From the NCBI RefSeq assembly GCF_014873145.1, contig NZ_JADBEK010000001.1, forward strand, positions 10,850,001-10,914,000: a stretch of DNA of 64,000 bases. Direction: 5' to 3'. Positions 41,451 through 49,281 of the stretch are shown one piece after another. The notes beneath the pieces are model-generated. The model made no database searches. It saw only the letters and a program-made list of their open reading frames with translations, and was not told the DNA's origin. Position numbers and translations under genes: made by a program. This DNA is from Nonomuraea angiospora (GTDB taxonomy: Bacteria; Actinomycetota; Actinomycetes; Streptosporangiales; Streptosporangiaceae). Within the stretch, counting starts at the first letter, position 1. Each line of letters begins with the position of its first letter.

Positions 41451-41487
41451 CCGGCCGGGCGAATATTTCCGCAATTCGCCCGGCCGG
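41451..41487. terminator. Perfect 14-bp hairpin in 368-bp gap
   Basis: CCGGCCGGGCGAAT (41451-41464) pairs with ATTCGCCCGGCCGG (41474-41487) around ATTTCCGCA. It lies 143 bases after the hydrolase stop and 188 before the next gene, in an otherwise empty gap (41308-41675). It may be a terminator or a regulatory RNA structure. Confidence 0.6.
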
Positions 41488-41675
41488 GATTCAGGGCGGT
41501 CGCCGTACTGGGAAACTCGGCGCCCGGCTGGACGGCAATCGGAAATTGCCGAGCCGGTGATTCGGATGGCGGTGGAGAATGGCGCGGGCGCGATCGGAAG
41601 TCTCAGGTCGCCGCAGGCGTACCCGTAGTGTGATCAAGGCTTGACGGGGAGCGTTCGGACCGCTAAACGACAGAC

Positions 41676-42656
41676 ATGGCGAACGTCAAGGCGCGGCTCC
41701 GTGTCGCGGTCTCCAACGTGGATCTCGGCATCGTGCTGCTCGTCGCCGCTGCCGTCAGTGTGCTCGATCTGCTCGATGTACTCAAAGACGGACAATCCGA
41801 CCAGCTGATTCTGCCGGTGCTGGCCCTGCTCGCGTTCGTCTGGATCAGGGACAGGAACAGGCAGGCCCGGGTGGCCGACCAGCTTGATGCCGTCGCGCGT
41901 ACGACCGACGGCATGTGGCGACTGCTGGCCAGCGGCGATTCGGTCAAGTCGCTCAACGGGGCGGCCATCACCCGGCTCCTCGAGGAGGCGCGGGCGGGCA
42001 GCGATATGTGGCTGTTCAAAGGGGGCACGGGGACTTTTATCCGGGCGGTGACGCTGCCCGAATGCGTTGAGCGGGCCAAGAGGAAGCGCAGCAAACTGCG
42101 TTTCCTGCTGGAATTACTCGACCCGACGGACGAACCTCTGTGCGCGGAGTACACCCAGTTGCACCGCAGTCTCGCCGACGACGGGGCCGAGGAGAAAGGG
42201 TGGACCTCGCTGGGCACGCGCAAGGACGTATATTCGACGATCCTCGCCGCCTGCTGGTACCGGCAGCACAACAGCCAGCTGCTGGAGTTGCGGATCGGCC
42301 TGTCCCGCACGATCTCGCTGTTCCGCTGCGACCTCACCAAGCACAATCTGGTGATCACCCAGCGCGGTCCCGAGTTTCCCGGCCTCGCCATTCCGCAGAA
42401 CAGCCCGCATTACAACCCGTGGTCCATCGAGCTGCACAACAGCCTCGACCAGACCAAACTGCTGGACGTGGCCAAGGCGCCGCAGCTGAGCGCCCGGCCG
42501 ACCGTGGACGAGACGCGTCAGCTGTTCGAGCGCCTGGGCATTCCGCTGACCGAGGAGTTCCGGGATTCCGATGTGGCGGACATCGCGAGGGGTGCGCTCA
42601 ACCGCATCGACCCGTACGAGGGGCGGGTGCCGGTCGCAGCGCCGTCAGTCAACTGA
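41676..42656 (+). CDS. Membrane-anchored protein with unknown cytosolic domain
   Basis: 326 aa, unrecognised. Two hydrophobic stretches lie at about residues 17-60 (GIVLLVAAAVSVLDLLDVL and LILPVLALLAFVWI), followed by RDRNRQARVADQLDAV. The cytosolic part has WLFKGGTGTFIRAVTLPECVERAKRKRSKLRFLLELLDP, whose layout recalls PLD-like or effector-type domains, but no HKD or other catalytic motif can be identified. It stands alone between intergenic gaps with lower GC than the flanking repeats. Possibly a stress or defence effector; that is speculation. Confidence 0.75.
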   Translation: MANVKARLRVAVSNVDLGIVLLVAAAVSVLDLLDVLKDGQSDQLILPVLALLAFVWIRDRNRQARVADQLDAVARTTDGMWRLLASGDSVKSLNGAAITRLLEEARAGSDMWLFKGGTGTFIRAVTLPECVERAKRKRSKLRFLLELLDPTDEPLCAEYTQLHRSLADDGAEEKGWTSLGTRKDVYSTILAACWYRQHNSQLLELRIGLSRTISLFRCDLTKHNLVITQRGPEFPGLAIPQNSPHYNPWSIELHNSLDQTKLLDVAKAPQLSARPTVDETRQLFERLGIPLTEEFRDSDVADIARGALNRIDPYEGRVPVAAPSVN

Positions 42657-43244
42657 CCGCGCAGGCGGGGCCGGGGACGGCGGAGTTGGGCGAGGTCGCA
42701 GAGGGGGATGATGGCGCCGTCCCTGCCGGTGCCGGTGCCGGTGCCGGTGCCGGTGGGAGTGGGGTGGGGGTGCGGGTGCCGTGCCGGTGTCGCTCGCGAG
42801 CAGACGGCCCTCGGGGCTGGAAGTCGGGGAAGTGACGCGGTCGGTGTGCCCGGGGGAGGTCTGCTCGGACGGCAGGGATGTGGGTTGAGGTGGTGGGGCC
42901 GGGGCGCGGGTGAGGCGGTGGGCCGGGGCGTGGAGTGAGGTGGTCCGGCCGGGGCGTGGGTTGAGGTGGTCGGGCCGGGGCGTGGGTTGAGGTGGTCGGG
43001 TCGGGTCGGCGTGTGGGCAGTGGGCGGTTTGCCTGGCGCGGTGCTGACGTTGCAGCGCGAGAAGGCGGTGGCCGGGCGGGCGAACTTCGCCGACGGTCGT
43101 GTCACGATGTTCACCGGGCGTCGGCCCGCACGGTGGTCTGACGGGCCTGGGGCGGGCGCGACGAGGTGGTTCCCCGTCTGACGGGCCTGGGGCGGGCGCG
43201 ACGGGGTGGTTCCCCCGACAAGAGCGTCAGGGGAAACGCGCGGC
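42657..43244. repeat. 588-bp non-coding island of G-rich tandem repeats
   Basis: Three repeat types follow each other: GCCGGT five times (42725-42754); a 25-26-bp unit of form GTTGAGGTGGTCGGGCCGGGGCGTGG, about five imperfect copies (42884-43010); and a 40-bp unit, two copies with one mismatch (43136-43175 and 43176-43215). The strand bias is strongly G over C. Reading frames here are low complexity and look spurious. Possible roles include a replication-stalling or quadruplex-prone segment. Confidence 0.8.
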
Positions 43245-43640
43245 TCAACAAGGACCGCCGGCGTCGACGGAGCCGAGTGATTCGTGGGTCGTGCCGCTCA
43301 GGGCGGCGAGGACGGCCTCTTCCACCGTGGCGTGCACGTGCAGGACGGTGTGCGCCCACGTGAGCTCCATGATGCGGGCCAGCTTCGGATCTGGGGCGGC
43401 CAGGTGCAGGCCGCCGCCGTGCTGGCGGGCGAAGGCGTGGGTGTTGAGCAGGACGCGAAGGCCCGCGCTGCCCAGGAACTGCGCCTCGCTGAGGTCGATC
43501 ACCACGTGCTCGCCGGGCTGCCGCCTGCTGCCGCGGATATGGCGATCGAGCTGCCCGGCGGTCGCGACGTCGACCTCGCCGGCCACCGAGATCACGCTCA
43601 CGCCCGGCAATCTCTGAATGGCGAACGTCAGATCCGGCAT
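43245..43640 (-). CDS. STAS-domain anti-sigma factor antagonist
   Basis: 131 aa from ATG 43640. FAIQRLPGVSVISVAGEVDVATAGQL, HVVIDLSEAQFLGSAGLRVLLNTHAFAR and LHLAAPDPKLARIMELTWAHTVLHVH form a full STAS fold. The serine in FLGSAGL is the position phosphorylated in SpoIIAA/BldG-type antagonists. No anti-sigma factor or sigma factor lies next to it, so its partner is encoded elsewhere. Confidence 0.9.
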   Translation of the reverse strand: MPDLTFAIQRLPGVSVISVAGEVDVATAGQLDRHIRGSRRQPGEHVVIDLSEAQFLGSAGLRVLLNTHAFARQHGGGLHLAAPDPKLARIMELTWAHTVLHVHATVEEAVLAALSGTTHESLGSVDAGGPC

Positions 43641-43926
43641 GCGGTGCCCACCGATCGGAGTCCGGAGACGATGCACTGTTATGGCTTGCCCGTATCGCAC
43701 CATATCCGGGCGCCCGCCTTTCGCCTAGACATGAGCACTTACTTCTTTCCGGCCCACCGCTCGCGCCCGGCATGCCCAGGGTGAGCAGCGGATTCATGGA
43801 ACCCACACGATCCGTGCAAGACCGGCCCGGCACAGTGGAACGTACGGGACGAGTGATTGGCGGTCGGACATATTCAGCGCTTGCGAACGGACGGAAATAC
43901 GAATATCCGCGACGCCGCGAATTTCG

Positions 43927-44883
43927 GTGGCGCTCTCCCCGAGTTTGACCGTGCTCGCCATGATCACGGATGCGCTCGCGGGCCGTCATCGCGGTCTGCC
44001 CCAATCGTGGCGAAGGACGATTCAGGCACGGTCCGGCTGGCGGTCGAAGGAGGCGGTGCGGCCGCTGGGCGCACCCGGCCATGCGGTGGTGCCGGACAGC
44101 GTCGTGCCGTGCGCCCCCGTCGGTGACGTCTCCGTCCAGGAGCAGATCGATCGCCTGCATGACATGCCGCCCGACCTGCTGCTCAAGGACCTGGAGCAGG
44201 CGTTCAGGCCGCCGGCCGCGCACTGGCGCGCGGCCGCCGACCGCTCCGACCGCTGGCTGCCCGCGCACTGGCGGCTCGCCGCCGACCGGCCCGACCGCTG
44301 GCTGCGCGGGTACGCGGGCGCGCTCGCCGACGTGTGGGCCGTCGCCGAGCCGCTGTGGAGCAGGGCGCGTCCGCTCCTCGACAGGGAGGTCGCGCGGGTG
44401 GGTGTCGCGAGCGTGCGCGGCGGCGCGGACGCGCTGCTCGGCTCGCTCGCCGGGCGGCTCGTCCGCGACGAGAACGGCCTGGTCATCGAGGGGGTCGCGG
44501 CCGGTGTCCACGAGCTGGGGGACCGGTCGCTGGTGCTCGTGCCGATGCTGGCGGGCAAGGATGCGCTGATCGTCGGGCTGGACGACCCGGAGGCCGTGTG
44601 GATCGCGTATCCGGTTCCCGCGGCCGGGAGGCTGTGGCGTACGGACACCGATGACCTCTCGGAGCTGGTGGGACCCGTACGGGCGGAGCTGCTGCGCACG
44701 CTCGACCGGCCCATGACCATGACCGCGCTGGCCGGCGGCATGAACATCCCGCCCAGCAGCCTGACGTTCCACTGTGACCGGCTGGTCGCGGCGCGGCTCA
44801 TCGCCCGTGAGCGCCGCGGTCGCGAGGTGTGGATCGACCGCACGCCCCGCGCGGGGGCGCTCCTGGAGCTGTGCCTCCGCTGA
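43927..44883 (+). CDS. ArsR-like winged-helix regulator
   Basis: 318 aa from GTG 43927, the most upstream usual start in frame. The C-terminal winged helix (LDRPMTMTALAGGMNIPPSSLTFHCDRLVAARLIARERRGREVWI) is at about 250-305. The long N-terminal part (ALSPSLTVLAMITDALAGRHRGLPQSW) matches the fused sensor region of actinomycete ArsR-like proteins. The frame stays open upstream to 43735 with plausible coding sequence (TEIRISATPRISVALSP), but lacks ATG/GTG/TTG. No ribosome site precedes GTG 43927. The true start may be a rare ATA or ATT, or the gene may have lost its start. Confidence 0.75.
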   Translation: MALSPSLTVLAMITDALAGRHRGLPQSWRRTIQARSGWRSKEAVRPLGAPGHAVVPDSVVPCAPVGDVSVQEQIDRLHDMPPDLLLKDLEQAFRPPAAHWRAAADRSDRWLPAHWRLAADRPDRWLRGYAGALADVWAVAEPLWSRARPLLDREVARVGVASVRGGADALLGSLAGRLVRDENGLVIEGVAAGVHELGDRSLVLVPMLAGKDALIVGLDDPEAVWIAYPVPAAGRLWRTDTDDLSELVGPVRAELLRTLDRPMTMTALAGGMNIPPSSLTFHCDRLVAARLIARERRGREVWIDRTPRAGALLELCLR

Positions 44884-44895
44884 ATCGTCCAAGGG

Positions 44896-44933
44896 GAACG
44901 GGGGCGCGCTCGCGATCCGGCGCGCCCCCGTTC
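44896..44933. terminator. Bidirectional terminator between convergent genes
   Basis: GAACGGGGGCGCG (44896-44908) pairs perfectly with CGCGCCCCCGTTC (44921-44933) around a 12-base loop. It lies between the ArsR-like stop and the DUF5648-like stop. Confidence 0.82.
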
Positions 44934-44946
44934 AACGAACTGCCGC

Positions 44947-45519
44947 TCAGCCGGCGTTGGTGAACTGGTTGAGCAGCGGGCCGTCGAGCTTCCAGCCCGG
45001 CTCGTTGGCCAGGATCTTCTGGGTGTGGGAGTCGATGGCGAGGCGCCACTTGTTGTTGTTCGACAGGCGGTAGATCTTCACCGTCTCACCGGGGGAGGCC
45101 GCGGCGGGCGCGTACCCGAGGATGCCCTCGTAGCGGAACTTGCCCGAGCTCACGAGCGACTCCCGCTCCGCGACGGAGCCGGTGACGATGTAGGACGCCT
45201 TGGCCTCCCAACGCAGCCGGAAGAGCGGCTTGCCGCCGGTGAAGGGGGCGCGCGAGATGTAGTACATCGGAGTCTGGGTCACCGACCAGCCGTGCTTGGT
45301 GACCGCGCTCTCCTTCTCCGCCTCGTTGCTGGTGTAGAAGAAGCCACCGTCCTTGGTCACCAGCTCGTAGACCTTCACCCGCTGCTCGGCGACGCTCTGG
45401 GCCGACGACGCCGACGTGGCGGACGCCTGCGTGGCGATCCCGACGGACAGCGTGGCGCCGAGCGCCACGGCGAGCCCGAGGCCGACGGGACGGGTCATGC
45501 GGCCGAACGATATTGCCAT
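44947..45519 (-). CDS. Secreted DUF5648-like protein
   Basis: 190 aa from ATG 45519 (TTG 45522 is one codon upstream and better spaced from GGAGGG). Signal peptide [23 protein letters not shown]. The mature part holds repeats of the type [29 protein letters not shown] and [25 protein letters not shown], resembling the DUF5648 repeat found beside cell-surface hydrolases. Function unknown; it may bind carbohydrate or cell wall. Confidence 0.75.
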   Translation of the reverse strand: MAISFGRMTRPVGLGLAVALGATLSVGIATQASATSASSAQSVAEQRVKVYELVTKDGGFFYTSNEAEKESAVTKHGWSVTQTPMYYISRAPFTGGKPLFRLRWEAKASYIVTGSVAERESLVSSGKFRYEGILGYAPAAASPGETVKIYRLSNNNKWRLAIDSHTQKILANEPGWKLDGPLLNQFTNAG

Positions 45520-45612
45520 CAAAGCTGTTTCCCTCCGTATGGATGGCGATGCCCGGCCAAGCTAACAGTGCGTTGTGTGACCGCCTTGTCCATTTCGAGT
45601 AACGTCTAAGGG

Positions 45613-48558
45613 TTACCCGGCCAGCCTGGCGCGCAGGCGGTCGGCGTCCGGGTGGTTGAGCTGCTCCAGCAGCTCCAGGGCGCGGCGGAACGTGTCGAGG
45701 GCGGCGGCGCGGTCGCCGGCGGCGTCGTACATCTCGCCGAGGTGGACGGTGGTGTCGGCCTCGTGCCAGCGGTCCCCGACCTCCTGGAACAGGCCGATCG
45801 AACGCCGGTAGAGCTCGGCGGCCTCGGCGAAGCGGCCGAGGTGGTGGTAGGCGTAGGCGAGGCTGTCGCCCGCGCTGGCCTGACCGTGCCGGTAACCCAG
45901 CTTCGCGTGCAGGTCCAGGGCCTCCTGGCAGTACGGGATGGCCTCCTCGTACTCGCCGAGCAGGACGAGCTGGTAGCCGATCGAGTTGAGGAACAAGGCC
46001 GCGCCCGCCTCGTTGCCCGCCTCGCGGTGGAGCGTGAGGGCCTGATGGAACTCTTCGAGGGCGGCGCGGGGCCGGTCCTGTTTCTGGTGGATGAAGCCGA
46101 GGCCCAGATGCGCACGGGTCCGGCCGTCACGGTCGCCCAGCTCGGTGAACAGGGCGATCGCCCGCTCGAGGTCGGCCCGCGCGTCGTCGAGCCGGCCGAG
46201 CCGGATGAGGGCGCGGCTCGCCCCGGCATGGGACTGGGCCTCGCCGAAGCGGTCCGCCTGCCGCCGGGTGACGTCGAGCGCGGCGCTGTGGGCGGCGAGC
46301 AGGTCGAGCCAGCGCCCCTGGCGGTCCAGGTAGTCGCTGAGCGTCCAGCCGAGCTGCCATGCGCGGGTGCCGAGGCCGGCGTCGGCGGCGTGCCGGACGG
46401 CGGCCAGGAGCGTGGGGTGCTCGGTGGCGAACCACTCCATCGCCTGGTCGTGGTCCGCCAGATGCGCCGGGGACGTCCCCGGCTGGGGCTCGTCCAGGGT
46501 CAGCGGCTGGCGGCTGCGGTTGATGATCAGGGCTGCGGCGTGGGCCGTGTGCAGGTAGTGGTCGAGCAGCCGGCACGTCGCGGCCCGCCGCTGGTCGGAG
46601 AGGAAGCCAGGGCCGTCGAGGGCGCCGGAGTCGGTGTGGACGGCAGGGGTGCTGGGGCCGTCGAGGGCGGCGGAGTCGGCGTGGACGGCGGTGGTGGTGG
46701 GGAGGTGCTGTTCGGCGGCGTAGGCGCGTAGGAGGTCGTGCATGGTGAACCGGCCGGCGACGTTCTCGGTGACGAGGTGCGCCCGTACGAGCTCCCCGAG
46801 CAGCACCCGCACCTCCCCACCTGTGAGCCCGGCCAGGCTCGCCGCCGCCGCGCCGCCCAGATCGGTGCCGAACGCGCTCCCCAGCAGCCTGAACAGGCGC
46901 GCGGCCGGCGGCGTGAGCGCCCGGTAGGACCAGGAGAAGACCGCGCGGAGGCTGGCCGTCTGCTCCCCGGCGTCCAGGAGGTCGAGCCGGGAGGAGTCCT
47001 CGCGCAGCTGCCCGGCGAGCACGGCCAGCGGGAAGCCGGGGTGCATGCGGGCGCGGGCCGCCACGATCCCCAGCGCCAGCGGCAGCCCGCCGCAGCGGTC
47101 GAGCAGGTCGGCCACCGCGTCCGGCTCGGCGCGTACCCGCTCCTCGCCCAGCAGGCCGGTGATCGCCTGGCGGGCCTCCTCCGGGTCGAAGGCGTCGAGC
47201 GGGATCGGCCGGGCGCCGTGGCCGGTGATGAGGCCGGGCAGCAGACGGCGGCTGGTGACCAGCACCGCGCAGGACGGGCTGCCGGGCAGCAGCGGGGTCA
47301 CCTGGTCGGTGTCGCGGGCGTTGTCGAGCACGATCAGCATCCGCTTGCCCGCCACCAGGCTGCGGTAGAGCGCGGCCTGCGCCTCCAGGCCGACGGGCAC
47401 CGCGGCGGCGTCCACGCCCAGGGCGTCGAGGAAGCCGCGCACCGCGGTCTCGGGCGGCATGGGCGCGTCGGAGGGGTCGAAGCCGCGCAGGTTCACGTAC
47501 AGCTGGCCGTCGGGGAAGCGGGGCAGGTTTGCGTGCGCCCAGTGCAGGGCGAGCCAGGTCTTGCCGACGCCGCCCGTGCCGCCGATGGCGGAGATCACGA
47601 CCGTGTCCCCGGGTGCGGCCATGATCCGGTCGAGGGCGGCCAGTTCGCGCGAGCGCCCCGCGAACGACGGCGGCGGCTGGGGCAGCTGACGGGGCACCGG
47701 GACGGGGCGCGGGGCGAGCGTGGTCTCGGCGCTGAGCATCCGCAGGTGCAGCCGCCGCAGGCCGGGGCCGGGGTCGGCGCCCAGCTCGTCGGCCAGCCGG
47801 CGGCGGGTCCGCTCGTAGCGGTCGAGCGCCTCGGCCTGGCGGCCGTTGCGGTAGAGGGCGAGGATGAGCTGCCCGACGAGGCGTTCGTCGAGCGGGTGGC
47901 GGTCGGCCAGTACGGCCAGCTCGGGCAGCAACTCGGCGTGCCGGCCCAGCCGGAGCTGGACGTCGTGGTGGTCGAGCCAGGCGGACAGGTGTTCGGTCTG
48001 GAGCGTGTGGCGCAGGGCCGCCAGCCACGGGGTGTCCAGGCCGGCGAACGGCTCGCCGCGCCACAGGCCCAGCGCGACCTCGTACAGCCGGGCGGCCTCC
48101 AGGTCGTCGCTCGCCCGCGCCCGGGCCAGCAGCGCGCGGAAGCGGTGGAGGTCCACCGCCTCCTCCCGCACCCGCAGGAGGTAGCCGGCGGCGCTGCGGT
48201 GGATGCCGCCGGAAGGTGACAGCGCGGAGGGGGACAGCGCGGAGGGGGACAGCGCGGAGGGGGACAGCGCGGAGGGGGACAGCGCGGAGGGGGACAGCGC
48301 GGAGGGGGACAGCGCGGAGGGGGACAGGACGGAGCGCAGGCGGGACAGGTAGCTGTGCAGCGTGCCCGCGGCCCGTTGCGGCGGGGCGTCCCCCCAGACG
48401 CGGTCGGTCAGCTGGTCGAGGGAGACGGGATGGTTGGCGTCGACGAGGAGGGCCGCCAGCACGCAGCGCTGCCGCGCGGGCCCGAGGTTGATCGGCCGGC
48501 CGTCCGCCCACGCGCTGACCTCGCCCAGGATCCCGAACTCGACCCCCACGGGACTCAT
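45613..48558 (-). CDS. AfsR/SARP-type transcriptional regulator
   Basis: 981 aa, ATG 48558. Order: winged-helix OmpR-like DNA-binding domain (1-135, PARQRCVLAALLVDANHPVSL); BTAD domain (about 140-285, DLHRFRALLARA); NB-ARC STAND ATPase with Walker A GGTGGVGKTW and Walker B LIVLDNARD (about 300-560); helical linker; TPR repeats (about 750-975, AIPYCQEALDLHAKLGYRHGQ). Such proteins activate antibiotic or catabolic clusters. Seven 5-residue repeats (SPSAL) sit in the DNA-binding domain, probably in or near its wing loop. No biosynthetic cluster is in the window, so targets are unknown; the pectin cluster is close by. Confidence 0.92.
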   Translation of the reverse strand: MSPVGVEFGILGEVSAWADGRPINLGPARQRCVLAALLVDANHPVSLDQLTDRVWGDAPPQRAAGTLHSYLSRLRSVLSPSALSPSALSPSALSPSALSPSALSPSALSPSALSPSGGIHRSAAGYLLRVREEAVDLHRFRALLARARASDDLEAARLYEVALGLWRGEPFAGLDTPWLAALRHTLQTEHLSAWLDHHDVQLRLGRHAELLPELAVLADRHPLDERLVGQLILALYRNGRQAEALDRYERTRRRLADELGADPGPGLRRLHLRMLSAETTLAPRPVPVPRQLPQPPPSFAGRSRELAALDRIMAAPGDTVVISAIGGTGGVGKTWLALHWAHANLPRFPDGQLYVNLRGFDPSDAPMPPETAVRGFLDALGVDAAAVPVGLEAQAALYRSLVAGKRMLIVLDNARDTDQVTPLLPGSPSCAVLVTSRRLLPGLITGHGARPIPLDAFDPEEARQAITGLLGEERVRAEPDAVADLLDRCGGLPLALGIVAARARMHPGFPLAVLAGQLREDSSRLDLLDAGEQTASLRAVFSWSYRALTPPAARLFRLLGSAFGTDLGGAAAASLAGLTGGEVRVLLGELVRAHLVTENVAGRFTMHDLLRAYAAEQHLPTTTAVHADSAALDGPSTPAVHTDSGALDGPGFLSDQRRAATCRLLDHYLHTAHAAALIINRSRQPLTLDEPQPGTSPAHLADHDQAMEWFATEHPTLLAAVRHAADAGLGTRAWQLGWTLSDYLDRQGRWLDLLAAHSAALDVTRRQADRFGEAQSHAGASRALIRLGRLDDARADLERAIALFTELGDRDGRTRAHLGLGFIHQKQDRPRAALEEFHQALTLHREAGNEAGAALFLNSIGYQLVLLGEYEEAIPYCQEALDLHAKLGYRHGQASAGDSLAYAYHHLGRFAEAAELYRRSIGLFQEVGDRWHEADTTVHLGEMYDAAGDRAAALDTFRRALELLEQLNHPDADRLRARLAG
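48218..48327 (-). repeat. 15-bp in-frame tandem repeat within SARP gene
   Basis: GACAGCGCGGAGGGG is repeated seven times without a mismatch (48218-48322) plus five bases, encoding (LSPSA)7-LSPSG. Copy-number change in steps of 15 bp would keep the reading frame and lengthen a loop of the DNA-binding domain. Confidence 0.95.
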
Positions 48559-48573
48559 CCTAGGGGGCGGCCG

Positions 48574-49230
48574 TCACCGCGCCAGGAGCGGCTTGGACAG
48601 CTCGAACACCCCGCCGACCCCTTTGCCGGGGACGTCGAAGACGACGGCGGCCAGGTCCTTGGCGGGGATCACGTGGGTGCCCGTGGCGCCCCTGCGCGCG
48701 TTGGGGTCCCAGACGGTGATCGTGCCCTTCGCGGTGTCGTAGCCGTAGGCGACGACGGCATGGCCGAAGTCGCGCTTCTTCCTGCTCCAGGGCAGCCGGT
48801 TGCCGAGGACCGCGACGATCGTGGGCTTCCCGAGCACGCCGACCGCCTGGGAGACCTCCGCCATCAGCGCGGCGGGGTCGTCCTTGGCGTACGCGAGCCG
48901 GAACCGGTAGCCCGCGGGCCTGACGTACGCGTTGAGCACGGCCAGGATGTCCTCCCGCCTGGTCGAACGGGCCTCGGCGCTCGTCTTCATCTCCTCGGCC
49001 AGCTGGTCCTGACTGCGCTTGACGCCGAACGCGCGCAGCACGATCGAGCTCGCCGCCGGGGCGCAGTAGTAGGTGGTCCGCTGCGCCTGCCCCTTGATCC
49101 CCACGGCCACCGCGGTGGGCGCGGCGAGTTGCGCCCTGACCGGGGGCAGCACGGTCGCGGCGGCCGGAGGGGCGAGGGGCAGGACACAGGCGGCGAGGAC
49201 GGCGCCGAGGACGAGTCTTGCGGAACGCAC
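48574..49230 (-). CDS. Secreted C39-like papain-fold protease
   Basis: 218 aa from GTG 49230 with GGAGAGAG. Signal peptide SARLVLGAVLAACVLPLAPPAAA. Catalytic Cys is in TTYYCAPAASSI, His in FGHAVVAYGYD and Asp/Asn in ITVWDPNAR, as in the peptidase_C39_2 family of extracellular proteins. No transporter is attached, unlike bacteriocin C39 enzymes. It follows the GH105 gene on the same strand at 51 bp and ends 15 bp before the SARP start. Confidence 0.87.
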   Translation of the reverse strand: MRSARLVLGAVLAACVLPLAPPAAATVLPPVRAQLAAPTAVAVGIKGQAQRTTYYCAPAASSIVLRAFGVKRSQDQLAEEMKTSAEARSTRREDILAVLNAYVRPAGYRFRLAYAKDDPAALMAEVSQAVGVLGKPTIVAVLGNRLPWSRKKRDFGHAVVAYGYDTAKGTITVWDPNARRGATGTHVIPAKDLAAVVFDVPGKGVGGVFELSKPLLAR

Positions 49231-49281
49231 GCGGTCTCTCTCCGTGTTACAGGCGATACGGAAGTGACCAAAATACACACT

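Noticed and set aside
42518..43114. 198-aa leftward ORF over the repeat island
   Set aside because: Low-complexity Pro/Thr/His sequence created by the tandem repeats, and it overlaps the 3' end of a better gene.
42884..43215. CRISPR array
   Set aside because: Units are contiguous tandem repeats without unique spacers and no cas gene is near.
48218..48327. Separate small gene in the 15-bp repeat (rightward ORF 48216-48491)
   Set aside because: It is a repetitive Thr/Ala/Arg-Gly shadow of the SARP gene, whose domains continue on both sides of the repeat.
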